A DNA stretch of 60,394 bases from Myxococcus xanthus (GTDB taxonomy: Bacteria; Myxococcota; Myxococcia; Myxococcales; Myxococcaceae). The position numbers and the translations under genes are program-made. The notes under the pieces are model-generated. The model saw only the letters and a list, made by a program, of their open reading frames with translations, did not search any database and was not told the origin of the DNA. This document shows positions 21,924-30,470 of the stretch, piece after piece (the first letter of the stretch is position 1; each line of letters opens with the position of its first letter). The stretch is taken from contig NZ_JABFNS010000044.1 in assembly GCF_013116825.1 (NCBI RefSeq), positions 1-60,394 on the forward strand, given 5' to 3'.

Positions 21924-22715
21924 ATGGTTACGACAAGCAATGCGATTCCGTGGGCGCCGATCAGGTCCACGCTGACTGACAAGTTCAGCTTTGGCGAAAT
22001 CAAGCAGATCGTCGGATATGGCAATCTGGACATGTTCCTTCTCGCGCACCTTGAACAAAAGCCACAGAATGGCGTATCGAAGTCCCATCTCCTGAGCGAG
22101 ATCGACAAACAGGTTGGCGCGATGGATGACAAGCGCCGCAACGCTTTCGTCTCTATCTGTTGCGAAGAGATGATGCGCCGCAAGCCTGATGTCATAGAAG
22201 AACTGGATCGAGTGCTGTCCCGTGTTGGCTGGAAATTCTCCGGCACGTCCCTCGTCCCTATCGAGATTTTCGATATTGCGGAACTGGCCGAACTCCCCGA
22301 GCTGGCGCATGCGGATATCCAGAAGGCGGCGAGAAGGCTTCGCGATGGTGACTTGAGTGGCGCTCTATCGGCGGCCTGCGGTGCCCTGGATGCCGTGACC
22401 AGCGACATATATGGCCGGTATGGCCTGGGTGATGCTGGGAAGGCATCGTTCCAAGAGCGCATCAAGAAATCTATCGACGCCTTAAAGGTGAAAGACAGCT
22501 TGGTGCGCGAACTGACCGAAATCGGATGGTCTGACCCCGACCGCAAAATACTCTCCGCAAACATTGATGGCTCATTGAATCAAGCCGCATTCGTGATGCA
22601 AAAGCTGCGTTCCGACATGGGCGATGTCCACGGGACGAAGCCCGTCATTAGCGCATTGGTTTATGACTCCATCAAGTGGTCATCCCTGCTGCTGAGAGTC
22701 TTGGCGTTCCGTTAA
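21924..22715 (+). CDS. Abi_C (HEPN-like) abortive-infection family protein
   Basis: 263 residues. The C-terminal ~120 residues (LSGALSAACGALDAVTSDIY, GKASFQERIKKSIDALKV, LNQAAFVMQKLRSDMGDVHG) match the abortive infection C-terminal domain, a HEPN-like fold whose R...xxHG-type motif can make an RNase. The N-terminal half (FSFGEIKQIVGYGNLDMFLL, ISICCEEMMRRKPDVIEELD-like helices) may sense infection. The gene is visibly less GC-rich than its neighbours, consistent with transfer. It ends the defence island on the right. Confidence 0.82.
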   Translation: MVTTSNAIPWAPIRSTLTDKFSFGEIKQIVGYGNLDMFLLAHLEQKPQNGVSKSHLLSEIDKQVGAMDDKRRNAFVSICCEEMMRRKPDVIEELDRVLSRVGWKFSGTSLVPIEIFDIAELAELPELAHADIQKAARRLRDGDLSGALSAACGALDAVTSDIYGRYGLGDAGKASFQERIKKSIDALKVKDSLVRELTEIGWSDPDRKILSANIDGSLNQAAFVMQKLRSDMGDVHGTKPVISALVYDSIKWSSLLLRVLAFR

Positions 22716-22723
22716 CGCGCAGA

Positions 22724-23005
22724 TCAGTTGAGCTGAAGGAAGCAGAGGCAGTGACGGAGCCAAGCGACGAGCTTCGCCTCCAGTTCGGGCACCTCGGCCG
22801 CCTTGTGGGCTACAGGCGGCGCAGGCTCGGGCGGCAGTGCTGGCTCCGCTGGAGCGGCATTGCGTCGCGCCGTGGCAGCAGAGGCTTGAGGTGAAGGGGC
22901 GGGACTTTCGCCCTGGGATTCACGCTTACAAGCCGACGTCGCGGCCATCATGGCAACGAACGCGGCGGCAAGAACACCAGAATGCAGGGGCAGAAGTCGG
23001 AACAC
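22724..23005 (-). CDS. small lipoprotein, probably 3'-truncated
   Basis: 93 residues with a signal peptide (MFRLLPLHSGVLAAAFVAMM) and a plausible lipobox ending in AATSAC, then a Pro/Ala/Glu-rich linker. The last residues (EAKLVAWLRHCLCFLQLN) look like the first helix of a domain that stops abruptly just beside the Abi_C gene, so the gene was probably cut by the island insertion. Function unknown. Confidence 0.5.
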   Translation of the reverse strand: MFRLLPLHSGVLAAAFVAMMAATSACKRESQGESPAPSPQASAATARRNAAPAEPALPPEPAPPVAHKAAEVPELEAKLVAWLRHCLCFLQLN

Positions 23006-23114
23006 TGACTGGCTGGCGCTGTTCAGGATGGCACCATACTCCAGAGCCTACAGGCCGCACCGCGAACTGCGCGCCAGCCGGCCCCCCTGGCGCGCGAGGA
23101 GCGGCAGAGCCAGC

Positions 23115-23474
23115 TCAGGGCCGGTACCGCTCCACCTCTCGGAAGAACTGCGTGAGCGAGTAGTCCAGCAGCGACTGGCGGGACTGCATGTACCGGCGGG
23201 CGCGGAGAAAGGGCAGCCAGACGCGCTTTCCAACGCGCACCTGGGACTCCTCCATCTTCGCCCGCAGCACCCACGTCCCGCCCAACCGCCGCACCAGTAC
23301 GTCCCCTAGATAGGCTCCAAGCGCCGGTGCGGTGTGTCCATCGATGAGCTGCCGCTCGTACCTCTCGGGGAAGTCTTCCCTCCAGAAGAAGAAGTCGAGG
23401 TCCGTGAGGGACTCGACCGTCTCGTCCATGATGGAGGGCTGCTCCTCGTCGATTGCCATCGCGCGTCGCTTCAT
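23115..23474 (-). pseudogene. 5'-truncated paralogue of the SitI-type immunity gene
   Basis: 119 residues. From PSIMDETVESLTDLDFFFW to the end (QSLLDYSLTQFFREVERYRP) it matches the last ~105 residues of the 444-residue protein at 26788-28122, including GAYLGDVLVRRLGGTWVLR and WLPFLRARRYMQSRQ. The first 12 residues do not match. Downstream flanking DNA is also shared. It is either an orphan immunity fragment that still folds or a dead copy; no toxin gene sits beside it. Confidence 0.65.
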
Positions 23475-23827
23475 GGTGGCCCGACTCTGTGTCGAAGCAC
23501 CGGCGCCTTCGCACGCAACGACCTACCGAGCGCCAGCTGATCAACTCGCTAGATGAGGGGACCCTTCAGAGTCGGCATGGCAGCAAGCCCAGGCGCACCT
23601 CGACAAGCTAGATCAGGAAACAGACGATTGAGAGCGGTGGGCCAACCGTCAGCGGCTCCGAATCCGCTGGCGGTTCACTCCCCCAAGCGTCCGGCCGAGG
23701 TTCGGCTCGCCCCACCAAGGTTCTCCCGGTCATGGGACTAGGGGGACTCACAAATTTGTAGAGTCCTTCGGAGAGTAATAGGGTGCCCCCGTTTCTTTGA
23801 ACCGAGACTGACGCTCAATTTTTCGTC
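23475..23827. other. intergenic region upstream of the LuxR-type regulator
   Basis: No gene seen. The right half is A/T-richer and contains the 23-bp palindrome at 23744-23766. The start of the regulator follows at 23828. Confidence 0.45.
23744..23766. promoter_or_regulatory. palindromic operator-like site
   Basis: GGACTC and GAGTCC flank ACAAATTTGT, itself a perfect palindrome, with one extra A. It lies 61 nt before the regulator start, a good place for autoregulation or for a -35 region to be blocked. Confidence 0.5.
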
Positions 23828-24700
23828 TTGAATAACGTCCCTATTTCTATCATCAAGGCTGGACTGTACGTCTCTGAACGCCATGGAATCCCTCGCGCGA
23901 CGCTCCTGGGCAGGCCGTCCGTCGAGGAGCGCGAGCTGACCGGACCGCTTCGTAGAGTTAGTTGGGATTCCTTCTGCGAATTCAATGACCGCATCGAACA
24001 CGCATGGAGCCCGCTGGGGGGCGTCGAGCAGTTCGCCCTGGCGGTGAACGAGCAAATCCCCGAGATATTGGCGGTGGCCCGAAGGGTCCTTTCGCCTCTT
24101 CAGCTCCTCCGGCTGGTAATCTCCGTCGGGAGCTGGGCGCATCCTCGGATAACGGTCCGGAGCAAGCTTCTCGGGCCGGAGCGGCTCCAACTCGAACTTT
24201 CGCTGTCGGATGATTGGCGCGATTCGCCTGCGTTCTTCCGCATCAGCGGCGCCTCGCTCGCGAACTCGCCACGGCTCATCGGCCTGCCCCGGGCTCAGGT
24301 GGAGATGGAGCTCGTGCCGCGTCGAGCCGTGTATCGGTTCCTGCTCCCGCCCTCTCGAACGGCCTTCGCTCTCGGGAGTGAGATGGCCAGCCATGCCCAC
24401 CTGCTGATGCTGGAGCGCATCTCCCATCTCCAGGCGGAGGTCAGCGTACTCCTGAGATCGCCGCGAGGCGGGAGCTCCACGGGGGCTCGCAGGCGGTTCC
24501 TTGCCTGGCGCGGGGCGCTCACGGCCCGCCAGACCGAGGTCCTGGAATTGGTCGCTCAGGGAATCTCGAACCGGGACATCGCGAACCGCCTACGGTGCGC
24601 CGAGCGCACGGTAGAGGTGCACATCACGGACATCCTCAAGAAGTCTGGCAATCAGAGCCGAGCCCAGTTGATCGCCGCGTTCTGGGGGGCGCTGGGCTGA
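23828..24700 (+). CDS. LuxR/NarL-type transcriptional regulator
   Basis: 290 residues from a TTG at 23828 (MNNVPISIIKAGLYVSERHG). The C-terminal LuxR helix-turn-helix is clear: GALTARQTEVLELVAQGISN, RDIANRLRCAERTVEVHITD, ILKKSGNQSRAQLIAAFW. The N-terminal ~210 residues form a ligand or partner domain that is not a receiver: there is no Asp pocket. A protein of this layout is common in myxobacteria next to cell-surface genes. It probably regulates itself through the palindrome upstream and perhaps the lipoprotein gene downstream. Confidence 0.78.
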   Translation: MNNVPISIIKAGLYVSERHGIPRATLLGRPSVEERELTGPLRRVSWDSFCEFNDRIEHAWSPLGGVEQFALAVNEQIPEILAVARRVLSPLQLLRLVISVGSWAHPRITVRSKLLGPERLQLELSLSDDWRDSPAFFRISGASLANSPRLIGLPRAQVEMELVPRRAVYRFLLPPSRTAFALGSEMASHAHLLMLERISHLQAEVSVLLRSPRGGSSTGARRRFLAWRGALTARQTEVLELVAQGISNRDIANRLRCAERTVEVHITDILKKSGNQSRAQLIAAFWGALG

Positions 24701-24832
24701 GAGACTTGCGCCTCGTGGAAAACCACTAGCCACCTTCATACGCTCCGCCTGGAAGGTCAGATAGGGCTTGAGTCCCCACGCAGCCCGCACCGATACGGAT
24801 GCGCGCAATCCTCACCCTTTGGAGGCAGTGCC

Positions 24833-26323
24833 ATGCGCGCTTCTCGTATGCGTTGTTTTCTATTGTCCCTCTTCGTTGCTGGCTGTGGCGCCGACTCTGG
24901 CAAGGGAGATGATCCTCCCCCTCCCAGGCCCACGCCTACGGACTCCACCATCACCGTCGCGGGGAGCAAGAATACTCTCGCTGTCAATGAGGTGCTCGTG
25001 TTGACCGCGTCGGGGCGGGACAGCAGTGGCCAGCCGGTGGTGCTCGACGACGTCATCTGGAGTTCGAGCGAAGCCTCCGTCGTACGTGTGGAGCGGGACG
25101 GGACGGTGACGGGAATGGGAGCTGGGACTGCGACGGTCACCGCCGCGTCGGGGAACAAGAGGGGGAACCTGACGCTAACGGTTCGGGGGGCCATTCACCG
25201 ACACGGGAGCATCTTGACCAGCGAGACGTGGCGCGAGGTGGACAACCCGCATATCGTCCTTGATGACATTGTCGTTGCGGGGCCCGGCACCCCGGTGCTC
25301 ACCATCGAGGCGGGGAGCATCATCCGCCTTGAGCATGGCGCATCAATCGAGGTCGGCTACGGCGGTGAGGGCGGGACGCTCCGGGTCCAGGGGACAGCGG
25401 AGAAGCCGGTGACTTTCACCACGAATGCCGACTCGCCGGCGCCGGGCCAGTGGCAGGGCGTGTACTTGTTGGAAGGGACCACCTCCAGCAACATCTCCCA
25501 CGCCGTCGTCGAGTACTGTGGTTCGAATTCGGGCTACGGCGCTGCGAGCGATGCCTGCATCATCGTGAGTGGAAACACCGTGCGCCCCAACTTTCAGGAC
25601 GTGACGATTCAGCACAGCGCGTCCCAGGGCATCACGTTCATTTACGAAGGTGCCTTTGGCTCGAACTCAAGGGGGCTGACGGTGACGGACGTGGCGACTT
25701 CCCCCATCTCCATGGGAGTCAACCAGCTCGGAAGCCTCCCGGGTGACAGCGTCTTCAAGACCAACGGACGCAACGTCATCCGGTCGCCCGGTGGGCAGGT
25801 GGACCGCTCGCAGACCTGGGTCAACGTTGGCGTCCCCTACGTCATGGAGGACTCCGTCTATGTCGATGGGGCAACCACTCCGACGCTGACGTTGAGCCCG
25901 GGTGTCACGCTGCGCTTCGGTCGCCTGAGCTACTTCGAGATCGGCACGGGAGAGGGTGGCAACCTGCGTGCCGAGGGTACGGCCGAGGCTCCCATCACGC
26001 TGACGGCCGACGCGGAGTTCCCCATGTCTGGCCATTGGCAGGGCCTTGCGTTCGGCGAGATGGCGACGGCGGCCAGCAAGCTGACGCAGGCCGTGGTCGA
26101 GTACGGTGGCGCGCCCGCGAGCGATGGGCACCCAAACGCGAACGTAAGGGTCATTGTTGACAAGGGGCCCCTCATCACCCAGACCACGCTTCGTCACTCC
26201 ATGGGGTGCGGAATCACTCGAGCGAAGACCCCCAACTATGACACCTTCACCACGGATTTCACCGCGCCGAGCTTGGGGAACGTATTCTCTGATAACTCGG
26301 GCCCCGCGCAGTGCGGCCCTTGA
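24833..26323 (+). CDS. lipoprotein with Ig-like (Big_2) domain and beta-helix-like repeats
   Basis: 496 residues. Signal peptide MRASRMRCFLLSLFVAGC with lipobox FVAGC; the exposed linker DPPPPRPTPTDS follows. Residues ~38-118 are a Big_2-type Ig domain (LAVNEVLVLTASGRDSSGQP, VVRVERDGTVTGMGAGTATV). The rest consists of two similar right-handed beta-helix-like modules, each with GTLRVQGTAEKPVTFT/NLRAEGTAEAPITLT, GQWQGVYLLEGTTS/GHWQGLAFGEMATA and HAVVEYCG/QAVVEYGG. It is predicted at the cell surface or outer membrane. Its ligand is unknown. Confidence 0.82.
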   Translation: MRASRMRCFLLSLFVAGCGADSGKGDDPPPPRPTPTDSTITVAGSKNTLAVNEVLVLTASGRDSSGQPVVLDDVIWSSSEASVVRVERDGTVTGMGAGTATVTAASGNKRGNLTLTVRGAIHRHGSILTSETWREVDNPHIVLDDIVVAGPGTPVLTIEAGSIIRLEHGASIEVGYGGEGGTLRVQGTAEKPVTFTTNADSPAPGQWQGVYLLEGTTSSNISHAVVEYCGSNSGYGAASDACIIVSGNTVRPNFQDVTIQHSASQGITFIYEGAFGSNSRGLTVTDVATSPISMGVNQLGSLPGDSVFKTNGRNVIRSPGGQVDRSQTWVNVGVPYVMEDSVYVDGATTPTLTLSPGVTLRFGRLSYFEIGTGEGGNLRAEGTAEAPITLTADAEFPMSGHWQGLAFGEMATAASKLTQAVVEYGGAPASDGHPNANVRVIVDKGPLITQTTLRHSMGCGITRAKTPNYDTFTTDFTAPSLGNVFSDNSGPAQCGP

Positions 26324-26787
26324 GCCATGATGTGTAAGGTGAGGTGTGGGACCGGATGATGGTCTCCGTCCCTCGCTTGTTGCCGTCACCGCCTTACTGT
26401 GGCGGCAACGCATCTGGAGTCTGCTTCGCTCAACTCCTGCCAGGCTTGCTGTTAGCGAGCCGTGGCTGCCCCCGCGAAGAAGGACGTGGGCCGGTAGCGT
26501 GGTTGGGCAGCGCACGCGTTTCGAGGCGATGGCCCCTCTGGGAATGCGGCCTCCCCCATGGACGGGCGGTACCAGGAGGCTGCTCCGCAGCGCCGATCTA
26601 CGCGGAGCGAGGACCGCGCGCGCCTCGCGAGTTCGCCTTGACGCGCTTTCGAAGGTGGCCTCGGCGCACACATGACGCAGTGACCAAATTTTGGGATAGG
26701 TACGCGGGTAGGAGAAGAAGCGGATGCAGCACCGCGAACTGCGCGCCAGCCAGCTCCACCTGGCGCGCGAGGAGCACCAGCTCCAAG
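26324..26787. other. intergenic region with repeat copy F
   Basis: No gene I can support. It carries repeat copy F on the minus strand and, next to it, a segment also present downstream of the truncated immunity copy (ACCGCGAACTGCGCGCCAGC). Confidence 0.5.
26617..26706 (-). repeat. dispersed repeat, copy F (inverted)
   Basis: On the minus strand: TACCTATCCCAAAATTTGG, TCACTGCGTCATGTGTGCGC, CGAGGCCACCTTCG, AAGCGCGTCAAGGCGAACTC, GCGAGGCGCGCGC. Same order as copies A to E. Confidence 0.6.
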
Positions 26788-28122
26788 TCAGGGCCGGTAC
26801 CGCTCTGCCTCATGGAAAAACTGGGTGAGCGAGTACTCCAGCAGTGACTGGCGCGACTGCATGTACCGACGGGCCCGGAGGAAGGGCAGCCAGATGCGCT
26901 TCCCAACGCGCACCTGGGACTCCTCCATCTTCTGCCGCAGCACCCACGTTCCTCCCAACCGCCGCACCAGCACGTCCCCTAGGTAGGCGCCTAACGCCGG
27001 TATCGTGTGTCCGTCGAGGACGTCGCGCGTGTAGCGCTCGGGGAAGTGAGTCTTCCAGAAGTAGAAGTCGAGGTCCGTCAGAGACTCAGGCGTCTCCTCC
27101 ATGATGGATGGCACATCCGTGTGAAGCACAGCCACGAGCCCTTCGGACAAGTCTCCGTAGGATTCGAGGACGCGCTCCGGATTCTCCACGTCCGAGGGAT
27201 GAGCCACAGGGAGCCACTCCTCCGGCACCGGCGGCCGGAAGGCGTTGAGTTCGGCAATCTTCCGTTGCCGCTCGCTGAGGGAGAACTCGTCCGGCAGCCG
27301 AGAGAGGAACGGCGCCACGTCCGGGTGGAAGCGCGGCTCGACGGGTGCGAGTGCGGCGCTGCGCTCCCTCAGCGTGCTCAGCACCGTGTCAAAGTCGAGG
27401 TCCGGCCGGAGGTGGACATGGGCGCGGGCCTGCGCGACGCGCGCCTCCTCACTGTCGAAATCGGCGGCAGTAGGCCGCAGCACCAGGAGGACGGAACCAT
27501 TGGGGAGTTCCTCCACGAGGTGCGCAGGCGTCGTGAGCATCCGCTCCCGGCCTACGGACTCCACCAACTTCGGGCCGAAGACGTTCAGCCAGAACAACTC
27601 ATAGACTTTGTTGAACCCGTCCCGCTTCCATGTCGCATCGTCACGACCGAAGGCGGGAGAATCCGCAAGTTCCAGGTCGGCTAGGCTGTGCGCTGCGGCG
27701 TACTCCGAGGGATACCGGGAAGCCCAAGCACGGGCCGCTGCCACAAAGCCGCGACAGGTCTCCACCTTGTCAAAGAATGAGAGTGGCTGCGCACTGAGGC
27801 TAACCCTCAAGGTGGACTGTTCGTCTACTGGCCCGAGATTAAGCACCAACGACACACTGGGGTTCTCCGAACGGAAAAGCCCGATGATCGTTCCGTACTC
27901 ATTACGCCGCTCCTCCAGCGCTCGCCACACAGCTTCTCGGGAGTATTTCCGCTTCCGGCCCGTCTTGACGAGGTTCGGCATCCACCCGTCGGCGCATTCT
28001 TCGAGGGCTTCAAGGAAGGGCTCCACTTCGCGCTCTAGCCCATTCCTCGGGTCGTAGGCTCCAGCAAAGGTGAAGCGCAGGCTATCCACCTTGCACAGGT
28101 CACGCAGCGTCAGCACTTTCAT
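26788..28122 (-). CDS. SitI-type immunity protein candidate
   Basis: 444 residues with no signal peptide or membrane segment, so cytosolic. It starts MKVLTLRDLCKVDSLRFTFA and overlaps the end of the toxin gene by 4 nt (ATGA). Segments of note are YGTIIGLFRSENPSVSLVLN, ELFWLNVFGPKLVESVGRER and the C-terminal WLPFLRARRYMQSRQSLLEY. I do not recognise a named domain. Position as last gene of a barrel/lipoprotein-toxin/immunity operon, and orphan copies of its C-terminus elsewhere in the window, both fit the SitBAI outer-membrane-exchange toxins of Myxococcus. The assignment is inference. Confidence 0.7.
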   Translation of the reverse strand: MKVLTLRDLCKVDSLRFTFAGAYDPRNGLEREVEPFLEALEECADGWMPNLVKTGRKRKYSREAVWRALEERRNEYGTIIGLFRSENPSVSLVLNLGPVDEQSTLRVSLSAQPLSFFDKVETCRGFVAAARAWASRYPSEYAAAHSLADLELADSPAFGRDDATWKRDGFNKVYELFWLNVFGPKLVESVGRERMLTTPAHLVEELPNGSVLLVLRPTAADFDSEEARVAQARAHVHLRPDLDFDTVLSTLRERSAALAPVEPRFHPDVAPFLSRLPDEFSLSERQRKIAELNAFRPPVPEEWLPVAHPSDVENPERVLESYGDLSEGLVAVLHTDVPSIMEETPESLTDLDFYFWKTHFPERYTRDVLDGHTIPALGAYLGDVLVRRLGGTWVLRQKMEESQVRVGKRIWLPFLRARRYMQSRQSLLEYSLTQFFHEAERYRP

Positions 28123-30470
28123 TGAAACAGCACCTCCACGCCCTTGACGTTGCTCTGCGTCGCGTCCACCGCGTTGTTCAGCACTACCCGCTTTGGGGGC
28201 AGTAGCTCCCCGCCCTCATAGACAAGGCGCACCCGCCGAACATCCGCCTGCTGTCGCATACCGTCCCGAAGAATCTTCAGCGTTCCACCGTAGTACTTCA
28301 TCGCGTTACTAGCGTCCGTGTTCAACTGCACAGGCAGCGTATCCTCGTCCAGAACAGCGAGATTTCGGCTCTTGAAGCTGAACGTCTCCACCCGAGGTGG
28401 CTGCCCTGAAGGGGGGCGCGCCTCGATGACGAGGACGTCGGCGTACCGGAAGTCCATCTTCGACACGCCCACGTGCGTCTCAATGCGCGGCTGTTCGAAG
28501 TCGCCGAGCCAGCGCCGCTGTGCGCGGGGCAACGCAGCGTCCGCCTTCAGGATGGCGACCATGGTCCGCTCGAAGGCCATGCCCCGAGCATAGTAGGCGC
28601 GCATCGCCTCGTAGCCCTCCCACTTCAGGGGGCCCTTCACTGCGTCACCGTCCTGAATCTCCTTCAACCGCCTCTTGCGGTAGGCGACGTACTCCTGCCA
28701 GAGCGGCGCCCCCTTCTCGACTCCCGGCGGCGGCTCCTCCAGCTTCGGGGCCATCTGCTTCAGCAGCTTCACGTCCTTCGGGAGCCGAGGGCCCAAGGAC
28801 TCCAGCTCCGCCAGGAACAGCTTCGCCTTCGCGGCCTCCGCAGCGCCCACCTTGGCGTCCTGCGCAAAGAGGTCCTGGTTGACGTACCGCTTCCCGCTTG
28901 CGCCGCGTGAAGCCGCGGGCTGGGCGGACTCCCGACTCGCCCCCTCTCGCGTCGCGGCAGCCCTGGAGGACTCGCGGCTGGCCGTCTGCGCCTCCGCGGC
29001 GGACACTTCGGCGTTCTGCTCGAAAAGGTCTAGGTTGACGGGCCGCTGCCCTGACGAGCCCCTGGTGGCCACGGACTGGGCGGGCTCGCGGCTCGCCGCC
29101 TCCATCAACACTGCCTGCGCCTTCGCGGGGTTTCCGCGCGCCTCGTACAGCGCCAGCAGGCCCGCCTCGCCCCACTCGGCGGCCAGCAGGGCACCCTCGC
29201 GGCTCGCCTGGAGGTAGCGCAGCAAGTCGCGCGCGGCGTTGATGCCGAGTTGCTCCTCCAGGCGCGCTATCAGCGCCTTCATGCCGTCCGCGTCGAGCGC
29301 CGGCATCTGGAGCCGCCGCAGCCCTCCGCGCGACTCCACCAGGGCACGAGCGCCCTTGCCCCCGGCGTACACCGCCACCGCCAGTGCGGCCGGCGCCAGT
29401 TCGCGCGTGGCCTGCTCGTACTTGCCCTGCGCCAGCGAGTACGCCCCGTGCCCCGTGCCTACCGCCAGGTGGTAGAAGCCCACCGGCACACCGAAGGTGA
29501 GGGAGTCAAAGGCACCCGCCGAGACGCTTCCCGGTGAGTAGTGCCTCTCCGCCAACGCCTTCTGCACTTCATCGAGGGCGGCCTGGTAGGGCGGTGGCAT
29601 CTGCCCACGCATCACCATGAGTTCCGCGTACCGGGCCTCGCCACTCATCGATGTGCTGGAGAGCATGTCCCGGCCCGCGCGCCCCAACCCGCGCAGCACG
29701 TCGCCGGCCTTCTCTCCCCGCTCCGGGAAGCCCTCCAGCTCCAGGCCCCGTCGCTTCAACTCCTCGCGGACGGCGGCCATGGCGCCCAGCGTCTCCCCCA
29801 ACTGCTTGTCACGGGCGAGCCGCTGCACCACCTCGCGCAGCTCGTCGTCGAAGGCCGAGTGCAGAATGAAGAGTGCGAACACCTCGGCATACGGCACGCC
29901 GTACTTCTCCACGGACGTGACGATGAATTCCGCGCGCTGGCGACTGAGGGCTTCCGAGGCGTCGTCGTCCATCGGCCCCAGGGCGCCCAGGCGGACAGCG
30001 TCCCAGGGATAGAGGGACTGCACTACCGCGCCCATGTCCCCCACCCCGCGCTGCATAGCCACGAACTCCGCGGGCGAAGCACACGCGAGGAAGGGCGCCA
30101 GCACCTCCCGGCTTTGAGTCAGGCGAGGCCAGCCCGAAGGCAAGGCCTTGCCGCCACAGGCGAAGGCCTCGCCCTCCTCAGCCGGGCCTCGCGCCCCCTT
30201 TCCGTTGACGGCATTGCCGCTGGGCCCTCGCCGATAGCCCATTGGCGCTGGCTCTGGCGTCCTATCCGCGGCGCCTGGCTCCTGTCCCGGGTGCACACCC
30301 GTGGCCGCACTCCTCGCCGCCTGGGAGGGCACGGAGAGGGGACTGAAGGCCAGGGCCGCACCACGGCCCGCCTGGCCCGGCCTCGCCGGCAACGAGGCGC
30401 ACCCGGAGGCCAGGAGGGCCACCACCAGCGCGAGGCCAAGCCCGCCGCACCAAGGCCGCTCAGCGCGCAT
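28119..30470 (-). CDS. SitA-type lipoprotein toxin candidate
   Basis: 783 residues. ATG 30470 gives the signal peptide MRAERPWCGGLGLALVVALL with lipobox LASGC. The middle is helical; two copies of a short repeat (VNLDLFEQNAEVSAAEAQ and VNQDLFAQDAKVGAAEAA) lie near residues 525-595. The C-terminal domain has MDFRYADVLVIEA and VETFSFKSRNLAVLD, a D...(E)xK-like order that suggests a PD-(D/E)xK nuclease toxin. In Myxococcus, polymorphic lipoprotein toxins of this build are passed between kin by outer membrane exchange. It overlaps the barrel gene and the immunity gene. Confidence 0.72.
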   Translation of the reverse strand: MRAERPWCGGLGLALVVALLASGCASLPARPGQAGRGAALAFSPLSVPSQAARSAATGVHPGQEPGAADRTPEPAPMGYRRGPSGNAVNGKGARGPAEEGEAFACGGKALPSGWPRLTQSREVLAPFLACASPAEFVAMQRGVGDMGAVVQSLYPWDAVRLGALGPMDDDASEALSRQRAEFIVTSVEKYGVPYAEVFALFILHSAFDDELREVVQRLARDKQLGETLGAMAAVREELKRRGLELEGFPERGEKAGDVLRGLGRAGRDMLSSTSMSGEARYAELMVMRGQMPPPYQAALDEVQKALAERHYSPGSVSAGAFDSLTFGVPVGFYHLAVGTGHGAYSLAQGKYEQATRELAPAALAVAVYAGGKGARALVESRGGLRRLQMPALDADGMKALIARLEEQLGINAARDLLRYLQASREGALLAAEWGEAGLLALYEARGNPAKAQAVLMEAASREPAQSVATRGSSGQRPVNLDLFEQNAEVSAAEAQTASRESSRAAATREGASRESAQPAASRGASGKRYVNQDLFAQDAKVGAAEAAKAKLFLAELESLGPRLPKDVKLLKQMAPKLEEPPPGVEKGAPLWQEYVAYRKRRLKEIQDGDAVKGPLKWEGYEAMRAYYARGMAFERTMVAILKADAALPRAQRRWLGDFEQPRIETHVGVSKMDFRYADVLVIEARPPSGQPPRVETFSFKSRNLAVLDEDTLPVQLNTDASNAMKYYGGTLKILRDGMRQQADVRRVRLVYEGGELLPPKRVVLNNAVDATQSNVKGVEVLFQ

